A stretch of DNA of 64,000 nt, from NCBI GenBank assembly GCA_036346225.1, contig JARFIW010001453.1, positions 682,001 through 746,000 on the forward strand, given 5' to 3'. This document shows positions 41,121-51,172 of the stretch, in pieces. This stretch comes from Platerodrilus igneus. Lineage: Eukaryota; Arthropoda; Insecta; Coleoptera; Lycidae. The translations under genes were made by a program, and so were the position numbers. Under the pieces are notes generated by a model that saw only the letters and a list, made by a program, of their open reading frames with translations, searched no databases and was not told the origin of the DNA. Numbering within the stretch: position 1 is the stretch's first letter; each line of letters begins with the position of its first letter.

Positions 41121-41745
41121 ATGAGTAACTTATCATCGATCAAAAATTGTAATAGTACCAACGTAAAAGTTTTAGAAGAATTTATATTACATTCTGACGA
41201 AGACTTGATTAAAGAAGTTTTTGGTTCTTCTTCACCTCAACTTGACACTGCTGCTATTTTTGATAGTAATGTAATAGACATATCACGGTAAGTGCTTTTT
41301 CACATTTATACATGTGTTTTAAAACACTACTAATTTATAAGTTACATTAGATTAGGATCAAAAAACTATTCTGGAAATTCTGAGGCTATCGTTGGATCGT
41401 TGGCACATTCTGATCCTCTCAGAAACATCAGGTAGTATACAAAAGAAAAGGTGAACCTACAATAATCTTTTATGTTATGCTCACAGATCCGGCAAAAACA
41501 TGTTGGCTATGAAAAATTTATGTACAGAATCTAATATGGCTATTTGCTGTGAAGATGACAAATCCTACGAAGATGACACAGTAGAGTTGCTTAACGCATT
41601 TAAAAAGCGTAGAGAGAAGCTACTGCGTAGTCTAGATTTGGAGCTAGAAATAATAAAGCAAAAAAGAGATGAACTGGCTGCGAGGGAGCAGCAGATACTT
41701 CAAGAACGGGAGTTAATAAATACTTTTTCATTTATAAATAGTTAG
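41121..41745 (+). CDS. apparently spliced Polinton gene encoding a coiled-coil protein
   Basis: Exon 1 starts at ATG 41121 (MSNLSSIKNCNSTNVKVLEE) and is acidic (HSDEDLIKEVFGSSSPQ). It ends at 41287 before GTAAGT. An intron of 199 bases ends TATGCTCACAG at 41486. Exon 2 (41487-41745) is in phase and carries LNAFKKRREKLLRSLDLELE and IIKQKRDELAAREQQILQER, a long charged coiled coil with heptad Leu/Ile, ending at a stop at 41743-41745. Both splice sites match the consensus and the joined frame has no stop, so the intron is likely real. No domain is recognised. A basic stretch beside a heptad repeat recalls a bZIP regulator, but the match is weak. Confidence 0.6.
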
Positions 41746-42008
41746 ATTTTAACTGTAAATAGTTAGATCAAAATATTCAACAATTTGTAAAATAAAAAAA
41801 GTATTTTATAAAAGTTTCTCTTTTGAAACAAGACTTTCTCTAAACAAGGTAGTAACCTCAAAGTAAAACACACATAAATCAGAACCCACTTTAATTAAAT
41901 ACATCATTCTTTATAAAATCGACTTAGATGTGTTATAATAAAATAAACAGTAAAGAACAAGATGTATATTATTATAATAATAAACTAATTTCTTAGATTA
42001 GTGACATA
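41746..42008. other. intergenic, convergent gene ends
   Basis: 263 AT-rich bases between the ends of the coiled-coil gene and the last minus-strand gene. AATAAA-type signals occur on both strands (AAAATAAAAAAAG near 41790; TTTATT near 41945). Confidence 0.4.
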
Positions 42009-42272
42009 TTATTCTGAAAATTCTATGTTGACAGTTAGACCGATCGATCCCTTACTAGTTATGTATACGTGTTTGTTCGAGCCAATACTTTCATTTAATT
42101 GTTTCACTCCATGTGCTTGAAGGTATTCAAAATATCTCAATGGCAATATACTCTTGAACTCTTCTGTTTCCACTAATACTCCTTCTCCGCATTTTGTCTT
42201 GATTGTTTCCACTTTTAAAACTTCAAACTTCTTATTCACTACAATATCTTTTGAATTTACATAAGGTTTGCG

Positions 42273-42279
42273 ATATGTG
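42273..42279. repeat. target-site duplication of SINE copy B, left
   Basis: ATATGTG, repeated at 42597-42603 (ATATGTG before GTTTTATT). Confidence 0.75.
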
Positions 42280-42596
42280 TTTTTTTTTTTTTTTTTAGGC
42301 GGCTCCGTGGCGTAGTGGTATGTGTGTGACTACTACGCCCAAGGTCTCGGGTTCGAATCCCGACACGGTCCGCTTGAAAAATGTTAGGCGAGCATTTTTC
42401 ACAAAAATACACTCTCGTTCGGATGAGAGGTAAAATGGAGGTCCCGTGTGTGAGTGTTGTCACGCACGTTAAAGATCCCTACCTTGCTTGGAACAGCAAG
42501 GATTCGGCAAAATTCCAAATTTTCCAGGTAAAAAAAAATCTCGCTTTCTGGCCAATGTAGTACCTTCGGGTGGAGCATTGGAAAATCACATGTAAA
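42280..42596 (+). mobile_element. tRNA-derived SINE, copy B
   Basis: A run of 17 T, then GGCGGCTCCGTGGCGTAGTGG (A-box region) and GGTTCGAATCCC (B box), a shared body with GAGGTAAAATGGAGGTCCCG and CACGCACGTTAAAGATCC, and the end GAAAATCACATGTAAA. It is bounded by ATATGTG on both sides (42273-42279 and 42597-42603). This is the copy with the best preserved tRNA-like head. It is inserted in the last gene of the Polinton, so it postdates it. Confidence 0.85.
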
Positions 42597-42603
42597 ATAT
42601 GTG
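42597..42603. repeat. target-site duplication of SINE copy B, right
   Basis: ATATGTG, identical to 42273-42279. Confidence 0.75.
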
Positions 42604-42638
42604 GTTTTATTAAGAGTATTAAAATCCATATTGCTTTT

Positions 42639-43191
42639 CTTCGACTAATTAAATTAATATTAGGAGCAATCTCCTTATATAGCAGATTACCACCATATGC
42701 GTACTTTGCCAACCCACTTTTCAACCTATCACAAGAGTGAACACACATTTTGAATTGAAACCGGCCCATGTGTATTTGCAGTCTCTAAACATAAGTAAAA
42801 AACATAAATCAGAATCCACTTTAATTAAACACAATTGACTTGAATGCGATATTTTGCATCTGGCATACTTTATAACTTCTCGCTAGAAAACCGAATTCAA
42901 AACAGCTACACACATTTTCTCTGCACTTACATTTTTGAACATATGTGTATGTGTGTTTTGAAGTATGTATGTTCCATTGAAAGTAATATAAAGCCGGTCT
43001 AGACTTCAAAACGCGCCCACAAGTATTTTACAATGAAAGTATACAAGGCCGGTCTTAATTCATGTTTTCACAGCTATTTTACATTGAAAGTATATAAAGC
43101 CGATCCTAATTCAAAACGGTGCACGTGTATTTTGCATATGTAAAATACGTGTGAGCACGTTTTGAATTAGGACCGGCCTTACCCCACTACT
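42639..43191. repeat. Polinton right terminal inverted repeat
   Basis: 553 bp, from CTTCGACTAATTAAATT to CCTTACCCCACTACT, the complement of the left TIR with one copy of the 190-bp unit. It has the same 73-nt palindrome at 43102-43174, again 17 nt from the end. Confidence 0.93.
42674..42681 (-). promoter_or_regulatory. TATA box in the right TIR
   Basis: Minus-strand TATATAAG about 45 bases before the ATG at 42629. Being in the TIR, it is a duplicate of the left-end box, so the two terminal genes would share one promoter type. Confidence 0.5.
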
Positions 43192-43197
43192 GGTAAA
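43192..43197. repeat. Polinton target-site duplication, right
   Basis: GGTAAA, identical to 23673-23678. Confidence 0.9.
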
Positions 43198-44794
43198 GTA
43201 CACACTTTTGCATTCTTCATCAAATTTGACATATTTTGTTGAAGTCATTAAATTTAATTTGTTGAAAACTATTAAATAACTCCCAATAAAGAATTTGTTG
43301 GAACATTATTGTATACAGACCAAATCATTAGTTGTAAAAATAACCATCATGTATGGTAACTGACCTGCACATTTATCCTAGTGGATCAATAAACAATTTC
43401 ATTTTAAGGACGTGTTTGGCCCATTTTGATGGCAACAAAATTCACCAGTTTTGAAAATGCGTCATATGTTATTGTTGCAACTTCAGACATTCTTAAAAGT
43501 AATTCAACAATAAAAAATTATCAGCTACAGAAAATGTGCATTCATACCAATACAATACTAAAATAAGTTTTTTTGCAAGAAGCTAATAATTTTCTTCATT
43601 TAAGTACGCATATCTTTTACTAATGATTGAAATATAAATGTGTTAAAATAATGGGTGTACACGCTCTTGTCTTTTGTGCCACTTCCTGAATTCTTTTATT
43701 TTAGCCTGTAACGATGGTGATATAGCGTGTCAGCAATTTTTAGTCAGAATGCGAAGGTGATAACTAAATGATTCTCAGAAACTTATCTTAAAATTATCTA
43801 ATTAGCAATTTAGACACATTATTTGAGACTCCCAGCATGAAATTCCATGGGAACCTTGTGCAACTTATACTTCAGGTTTTGTATTTGTATTGGATGTAGA
43901 TATCATGCATAATAACTATAGTTTTAAGAAAGCTTTCCTTAAATATACACGTGATATTTATATTCCTTGCACTTCTTGCTCGAGTCGCCTCATACGATTT
44001 TTCAGCCATTGTACGTCATTATTCTACAGTTTATATTTTTCAACAACTTTTCAAAATTAAAGATATTAATTTTCCTATCACACTTAATCTGGGCTAAACA
44101 TAAAAATTAATTCTACAATTCGTATAGCATTTGCTGCATCCTTGCTATTCTAATTCTTCGAATAGTAATCTAGTTGTGCGAAGCAGAGATTGGGATGTCA
44201 GCAATTTTTTATCAGAATAGAGCTGATTACTGAAGTACTGAGGAACATTCTTAAACTTATCTAATTGGCAACAAGAGGCAATTATGTCTTTGTATCCGGT
44301 GCCGATTCATAGAATTTTGACCATAAACAACTGTTGTTAGATTATCATCAAAAGCTTGCCGTTTGTGTGAGTTTTGAAGGCCACGTAGAAATATCATATT
44401 CTCAATTTAAGTAATAGTAGTGTAAATATTTAATGAGAAAAATACCGGCAATGTGAAATTTAAAATATTTCAATAGCAGTGCATAGATGATTTTAACGAT
44501 ACAGAGTATTGAAATTTTGTAAATCGTTATCTTTTAATATCCCGAAAATACTTAAGATATTATTTTCAATTCTAGTATATATTAATCCCCGCAAATATGT
44601 CTTTGATACCTTTTTTTAAAAAAAGAGGTACGCACTGTTATTTTTCCATGAGAGCTTTATGATTAGCCTGGCTAATTCTATATGAAAACACCTTTTTGCG
44701 CATTTCTCTTGAGTAAAACAATTAAATTATCATTATAACTCATCATTATTAACATTGTTAGAAATTGACACATTTACGTAATACACATTCTTCT
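43198..44794. other. no gene recognised
   Basis: 1.6 kb of AT-rich sequence right of the Polinton. I find no long frame, RNA gene or repeat shared with the rest of the window. It may be the closest thing to unique host DNA here. Confidence 0.5.
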
Positions 44795-45975
44795 GTTCTT
44801 GATCCATTGAATTGCGCTTGTGATGTTCTCAATTGTGTCGGTGTTTGTTTCAATCTTTCTCATTTGTCTACAGCGAAAAAAATGAAAATATATCCGTGGG
44901 GCGATGTTGATGACTAGCCCCAACACCCACTTTTTTTGGAGTTTCTCGATTTTTTCTAGGTTTATTAAATTGTGCTCGTCTTGTACTAAATTGTGCCGGT
45001 ATTTGTTTCAATTGTACTCATTTGCTTATTGCAAAACAAACGAAAACGTATCCGGAAGATCAAGTTGACGTCTATCCCCCTATTTTTTGAGTTTTTTCTT
45101 GGTTCATTGAATTGTGTTCGTTATGAACTCAATTATGTCTGTGGTTGTTTCAATTGTGCTCATTTGTTTATATCCAAAAAAATTAAAATATATCCCACTT
45201 CTTCTGAGTTTTTCAATTTTGTCTTGGTTCATTGAATTGTAGTCATTTTGTGCTCAATTGTACCGGTGTTTGTTTGAATTGTGTTTAATTGCTCATACCA
45301 AAAAAAAGATGAAAACCTATACGGGGGGCCTAGTCATCAACTCGTTTTTTTCGAGTTTTTCAATTTAGCTTTTACTTTTAAGGGACTGACGAAACCCAAC
45401 AAACTTTTGATATCATCCAAGTTACATAGGCTCAAGCGGGTGCTTGGTGCGTTTCATTCTCGTAAACGGTTTTGTGCACAACATTTTAAATTGGGTCAGT
45501 GTATTGTGCTCAATTTGTCCTCAGCCGGTGTTTGTTACATTAGTATTCATTTGCTTATAGCAAAAAAAACTACATTGGAGAGGGGTGTTCTACTACTAGC
45601 CACCGTTTTTTTTGAGTTTTCAATTTTTCTATTTCATTTGCTCGTTTTGTGCTCAATTGTGCCATTGTTTGTTTCAATTGTGCTTATTTGCGTATGGCAA
45701 AAAAATTGAAAACATCCGAAGGGCGAAGTTGACGACTAACTTTCCGCTTTTCTTGAGTATTCAATTTTGTCTTGGTTCATTGAATTGTGCTCGTTTTATT
45801 CGCAATTGTGCTTAATTGCTCATACCAAAAAAAAAATAAAAACCTATACAGGGGACCAAATTGACGACTATGCCCCCGTTTTTTTTCGAGTTCTTCAATT
45901 TAGCTTTTACTTACAAAACACTGACCAAATCCAACTAGCTTTTGATGTCATTTGTGTTACATAAGCTCATGCGGG
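44795..45975. repeat. degenerate satellite-like tandem array
   Basis: Units of about 120-170 bp recur at least six times, each with TTCATTGAATTGTGCTCGTT, CAATTGTGCC...GTTTGTTTCAATTGTGCTCATTTG, a run of A after GC, GAAAAC.TATCC, and a pyrimidine-rich block before GAGTTTTTCAATTT. A second-order repeat is visible: a block TTCAATTTAGCTTTTACTT, then AAACCCAACAAACTTTTGAT and CTCAAGCGGGTGC, occurs at about 45358-45442 and again at 45895-45977. The open frames across it are by-products of the repeat. It ends where the dispersed repeat at 45981 begins. Confidence 0.8.
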
Positions 45976-45980
45976 TGCCC

Positions 45981-46527
45981 CGGATGTGTGTGAAGTTAGC
46001 ACCCCATTTTTAAAAATCATAATTTTAAAAGTTCTTCCAGATTGTACCGCGTTGTTCCAATTCGACATTATTTTATTCCAAAAGATTCCTCAAAAATTTG
46101 GAAAAAACCCATTTTGTTACTGGCACCCCATTTATCGAAAATCGCAGTTTTGGCCATCGCTTAACATTGTTCTTGTTGTTCCAAACATTGTTCCAAAAAG
46201 ACAATTCCATATCTAAACGATTCTTTAAAAAAACGGAAAAAACATTTTTGGACAAACAAGACTGCTGGGACAAGAGTAAACATACATTTTCCTTCTTGCT
46301 CCAATGGATAACTTTTTGTTCTGAGCTGCTTTAAGTCTAGAAAACATGGTTGTGCAGTATAAATCTCATATCACCAGCAGTTCTCCCAAAAATCGATATT
46401 TTTACTGTATCGATAAGAGCAAACATAGCCTTTCTCTTCTGTTCCAATGGCTAACTCTCTCTTCTGAGCTGTTCTAAGCCTAGAAAACCTAGTTCTGCGG
46501 TATCAATCTCCTATCACCAGCGGTATA
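45981..46527 (+). repeat. dispersed repeat, copy B
   Basis: Starts GGATGTGTGTGAAGTTAGCA like copy A (9585) and follows it through CACCCCATTTATCGAAAATC, TTGTTCCAAACATTGTTCC, GCTCCAATGGATAAC and TCACCAGCGG. It has fewer tandem units than copy A and carries a GACAAACAAGACTGCTGGG segment also found in copy C. Confidence 0.75.
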
Positions 46528-46675
46528 TATATTGCTATGATAATAAGGTTATTTAGGGGTACATAGGGTCACAAGGGTAGTATACTTCATGTAAACAACA
46601 CCAAAATCAAGGAAACTAAACATTTGATTCCTAAAAGTACACAATTCGTTAATTATGCAAAAAGCAAATATCAAT

Positions 46676-47904
46676 CAGTCAATGAAAGGAAGCTCATGCT
46701 TTAATAATTTAACCACATTTAGTAGAATTAATAACTCTAGACGCAATCCGATTCATTTTGGAAACAAGAATACATTCAGAAATTTTAAATAAATACAATT
46801 TAGCAGTATCTAAAGTGAAACAAACATGAAACGAATTTTTTAAACTTGAGGCATTAATGTAAGACAACAATCATGCGCGCTCAAACAAACAGGTCTTACA
46901 AAACAAGTATATTTCAAAAAGTAAAAAACCAATAAAAACGCATCTAACTTACGTCATCTGTTAAATTTAGCCTACGTGATGTTTTAAATGTAGAATGCGC
47001 TACACTTTCGAATAAAACCCAGCATATTGGATAAACAAAATATGGAAAAACAAGTTTGTATACGTGCGGAATTAAAAGGAAAATTTGAATAATTACCTAT
47101 TCAAAATACGAAAACATGATATTGAACGGTACAAAGTACCATAGCCAACAAACTCCATAATGTAAAGCTTTGATGTCTACGTGTTTTGGGAAGCATTGCA
47201 ACAAAATTTAGGATAGGTAGCTTTATGTAAAATCCAAAGACTTTCATGATAAGATAAGTGCCACGCCTCAATCAAGATATATCGTGGCCAGTCAATGTCA
47301 GCACGTAGAAGAGCTTGCCTTTATATATTGCACCAAGCGGGTAATGGCCAGTCTCTACATAACTGAAGCACAAGCTGTACTAGTTTGAACAGAAATACTA
47401 CGCTAAGTTCAAGTGTGAAATTAAAACCACGATTTATAAGTGAAAGTTCATAATTAAAAATTTCAAGTACCAGTGCACGGCTAAATATACAAATTCGCCG
47501 TCGACATAAGACGTAAGTCCAAATTTTAATTAAGGCAAACATGATCTCTAACATTTATTAACTTAGGGCTTTAAGGAAACTGAGAAAATCTACTCGTAAT
47601 ATACTGCGAAATTTACAAAGCGATTCAATAAACAATTCACGAAACAAATTCAATAAGACACGTAAAAATCCAATACTACAAGTAATAGATATAATAAAGG
47701 GGAAGCTCTGAATCAGGACGTTAAGTTGAAAGCAACCCAAGGGCACTGGTTAGCAGCAGGTAGCGGCAGATCAAAGGATTGGGGTGTACGTAGAGCTACA
47801 CATTCGAACCAGGGAATAAACCTAGAAAAATATCGGGTTAGCGATCACTAATTAATAGCACAAAACTTATTTTTTTGAACATTTAAAACTTGCATGTACT
47901 GTAA
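46676..47904 (+). repeat. direct repeat R, first copy
   Basis: CAGTCAATGAAAGGAAGCTC and what follows recurs from 63181 to the end of the window, on the other side of the two Gypsy-2 copies. It holds no convincing gene. It ends GTACTGTAA just before the first Gypsy-2 copy. The second copy (63181 onward) differs mostly by small deletions. Confidence 0.8.
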
Positions 47905-49796
47905 CATCTCATATATACGCAATAATTGTTTTATGAATGTATAGGCAATTATTAAACTCCGATATGTTCGAAGGATTGCCGTGATTCAGGCGCGAAAATA
48001 TAGTAGACCCGTTTATCGATCCGTGTTGTCATGCGCGTGAGTTTGGAAGCGGCTGTCTGATGTACTTAATCGACCATTACTATAGCAGATGTAGTCCGAA
48101 GAACATAATTTAAAAGTGGTAGGAAAGTCCCTACCAGGATGAAGGATCCAAAGTTGGATTCGTAGGAGAGGCATGTCGCTTGGAAGATAAAAAGCAGGGA
48201 GGTAAGCATGTCAATATGGCGTCTTTGTAGGTAATAATCCCTTTGAATTTACAGCAAGCAGTTCCGCATATAGTCCCGTATATAGTCCTACATGTATTTC
48301 CAGCTATAAACTTCATCTTGAATTTGTATGGAAGTCAATAAACTTTCAACATGATATATTCCTTTGTATGGTGGTTGTGTTGTACGTGCCTGTAACCTGC
48401 AGGGGTAATAAGTGTTTGAACTCTTTCTTTGGTGAGTACATTATAATTTGTTATCTCAAACATGGACCCGAACAAGAATTAAGTTTACTCGAAGAATAGA
48501 AAATACTCTAAATAATTTGTTTTGAGAAAATTCAATAAATTTCTAAATTTTAAATGTATAAAAGTTTCCTGAGAAACGATCATAAAGTTGTAACATAGTT
48601 TCATACACAAACGTGTAAAAGCTTTTCTATTAATATAAAGTATGTGCCACAGAAAATAAGTAAAACAGTTGACTTGATTTCTGAATAGTTTTAGTGTTTT
48701 GAATACAAGAATAGAAGTTTTGGTAAATATAAAATCACTTTATCTAAAATATGTTAAACAGTTTGGCTTATTGTTTTTGTATTATTTGTTAAATTTATAT
48801 AGAGTCAATTAAGGCACATGTTGATTTAACATCTGTCAGGTAAACACCCGGACTTGCATGTTTATCTAAACAAGTACATGTATGTAGCACAAATGAGTTA
48901 TATGATAAGCTAATCTTTAACTTATCCTTGTGAGTCGAGAACAAAGATCTTTGCTTGAAGCATCTGCGTAATGTTATGAAATATTGATTTTATGATGGGC
49001 TTCATCCACTAGTAACTGCTTTTTTAGATGCAACATCGATACAACCTTTTTACTTCATGTCTGATAATTTAGATTGTCTTTAATTTATTTGATGAAGTTG
49101 TTTGATTAATTTATTTGACTAATTTTTTTGTTTATACAAGAGCTTGAAATAACGTTATTACATATCTGCAAACAAGGTAATAGTTTTATTTCTGAGAATT
49201 CTAGCTACAAGGTTTAAGTGCATAAGAAACACTGTTGTTCAGTATCTATTTTCAGGTATAAAGTGATTCTCTTAAGGTTTATCTACGTCTTTCCTTAAGA
49301 AGATTATTTTGGTGTTTATGTTTGTGACGTAGTGGCGCTCTAAAATTGTATAAAGACAAGTTAATTAATAAAGACCCTCCATCTCATGCCTCCGCAGGAA
49401 TAGACCCCGAGACTAGTCCGCGTGCTTATATAACTCTTTTGGTAACACTAATTGGCTCTATGTCACCTTAACTGAAGCCACCCTCTGCATAATTAACCAA
49501 AAGTAGAAATCATATAACACTGTTGCCCGAAACGTGGAACTCGAGTTAAATTTTATTGTGGTTTGACTAAATTTTACTGTCGCTCGACTAATTTCACTGT
49601 CGTTCGAATAATTAAACTTGTCTTTGTTAGTTCACATTTACTGAAATAATCTTGGTTAAGCCTGAAGTATTAAATTTTATTATAGTAGTAAATTTTGAGC
49701 TAGTATATTTGGTCGATGTTGATGAATTTATTAGTAGTCGTGACTGAACGTTAATTTTAGTAAGGATTAATCAGACTTTTTGTACTGAATCTAAAA
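47905..49796 (+). other. Gypsy-2 copy 1 LTR plus leader
   Basis: 1.9 kb without a gene, repeated at 55742-57693. It includes AATAAA signals (GTCAATAAACTTTC at 48331) and the region GTCCGCGTGCTTATATAACTC near 49418, a TATA-box candidate. Against copy 2 it lacks about 52 bases at 48200 (the segment with GACAGTCCGCAGCAAGAAGG). I could not place the LTR end or primer-binding site. Confidence 0.6.
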
Positions 49797-51164
49797 ATGG
49801 CAGACGCTTATCAGATTGTATATTTACACAAGAGGAACTGGAATATGAATTAAATATTCGTGGTATAAGAAGTACTAGGTCTGTGTCTGAGAAGAGAAAC
49901 ATTCTAGGTCGTTTGTTGGCAAAAGAAGTTGGAAAAACAGGTTGTTTAATTGATCTCTCAGAATATACAGTAGAATTTTCTGTGGAATGTGCTGAAATTA
50001 ATGCCACTATTGACTCTATAAGAAATATTTTGCCTGAATTTGAAGAAAATACTTCTGATTCTGTTTTTAAGCGGGTTCAATCTAGGTTCACTCATTTGTC
50101 TGGTCGCGTTAAGAGAATGCAAATTCCTTTAGAAAACCCTAAAGAGGCTATCACATTTAAAAATGAAACAATAGCTACTGTCATTATTCTAGATGCTGAG
50201 TTATATGATAAAGTGGAGAAAATTTCAGAATCCACTTCCCATAATGATACAATTAATGCATCTTCCTCAACAGTCAGTGTGCCTATGCACACAGTAACGT
50301 ATCTTTCGCCGCCAATGCCTTTTAGTACTTGGTCTGTAAAATTTAATGAAGACCCTAAGGAGCTCTATATATTTTTAGATAGAGTAAATGAATTGGCTCA
50401 GTCTCGTAAGGTGTCGGAGGTAGATTTATTTAATAGTTCAGTTGAGTTTTTTGAGGAAGAAGGACTTCTTTGGTATAGGTGTGTGAAGAATTCGTTATAT
50501 GATTGGAGTTCCTAGTGTCTCGGTTAAAGGAAAATTTTTACCTGCTCATTGTGAGGATGAAATATGGGAAGATATAAAATCAAGTAGACAGCAGAAGGAT
50601 CAGCCGGTGGTATTATTTATTGCTCATATGGAGAGTTTGTTTTGTAGATTACCACAAGCCCCAGCAGAGACTACAAAGGTTAGGATTATAAGAAAAAATT
50701 TATTGCCAGATTTAATTTCACAACTGGCATTGTCTGAAATAGATAGTATATCTACTTTGAGAAAATTGTGTAAGAAGCTTGAGGAGGCCTCCTTGTTGAA
50801 ACAAAATCACTTTCAGCAATGTCAAATAATTCTAATAAAAATGCTTTGAGTAAAAGTAATTTTCATCCCAAGCCACGATATGTTTATAAACGTCCAGTAT
50901 TGAGTCGTAATTTTCGGCATCTACAAGCCAAGAGTATAAAATAAGACGTCTCCACAAGTCTAAGTTTTAGACAAAAATATTTCTAGTCCTGTATCGGTTA
51001 ATCCTCAAAATTCTTTGAATAAAAAAAGTCCTATCTGTTGGAACTGTTCCCGTCCTGGTCATATGTTTGCAAATTGTAGAGGTATTATGAGAATTTTTTG
51101 TTATCGTTGTGGTCATAAAGGTGTCACATTAAATTCCTGTCCATCCTGCTCAAAAAACGAGTAA
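49797..51164 (+). pseudogene. Gypsy-2 gag, copy 1
   Basis: ATG 49797 (MADAYQIVYL) followed by the same gag as copy 2, but with frame breaks, all single-base losses in short base runs: near 49832, 50512, 50538, 50806, 50913 and 50940. Visible blocks are FSVECAEINATIDSIRNILP, MPFSTWSVKFNEDPKELYIF and EDEIWEDIKSSRQQKDQPVV. The stop at 50961-50963, before the zinc knuckles, is shared with copy 2. Zinc knuckles CWNCSRPGHMFANC and CYRCGHKGVTLNSC follow. The zero frame ends at TAA 51162-51164 just after the slippery heptamer. Confidence 0.82.
51152..51158 (+). promoter_or_regulatory. -1 ribosomal frameshift site, Gypsy-2 copy 1
   Basis: A AAA AAC in the gag frame (TCA AAA AAC GAG TAA). A slip of one base back opens the pol frame, which passes the stop and runs into 51173 onward. 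Identical to 59055-59061. Confidence 0.75.
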
Positions 51165-51172
51165 GGAAGCAG

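Larger units (their letters stand above)
42009..42629 (-). pseudogene. small conserved Polinton protein, split by a SINE
   Basis: The gene starts at ATG 42629, 45 bases inside from the TIR TATA box, and its first codons (MDFNTLNKTTY) reach the duplication at 42597-42603. The SINE follows. On the far side the same frame resumes and reads KPYVNSKDIVVNKKFEVLKV, TKCGEGVLVETEEFKSILPL and SIGSNKHVYITSKGSIGLTV to a stop at 42009. The V..T.CGEGVLVETEEF..ILPLRY pattern is one I associate with small proteins at the ends of arthropod Polintons; the beta-rich pattern could be an OB fold, but the function is unknown. Apart from the SINE no damage is seen. Confidence 0.65.
23679..43191. mobile_element. Polinton/Maverick (adintovirus-like) element, complete but decayed
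   Basis: 19.5 kb including later insertions, about 15 kb without them. The termini are AGTAGTGGGGTAAGG and its complement, with long inverted repeats and a 6-bp duplication. Gene order: unknown protein (+), integrase (-), unknown (-), DUF8207-type protein (-), packaging ATPase (-), PLA2/pX-like (+), protease (+), penton (+), 50-aa ORF (+), major capsid protein (+), DNA polymerase B (-), apparently spliced coiled-coil gene (+), small conserved protein (-). All hallmark virus-like genes are present but almost all are broken by stops, shifts or insertions (RTE-1 at 29679, SINE at 42280). The PLA2 domain and this gene set match the Polinton relatives called adintoviruses. It is an old insertion and not functional as it stands. 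Confidence 0.95.

Noticed and set aside
42298..42365. Possible functional tRNA gene (A- and B-box-like sequence)
   Set aside because: The head does not fold into a clean cloverleaf by eye, and it is followed by a shared 230-bp body in three copies with target duplications, so it is a SINE.
45281..45709. 142-residue open frame
   Set aside because: It lies in the satellite array and its 'protein' is a repetition of the array units.
47321..47746. Two short minus-strand frames in repeat R
   Set aside because: No recognisable protein, and the frames are not kept in R'.
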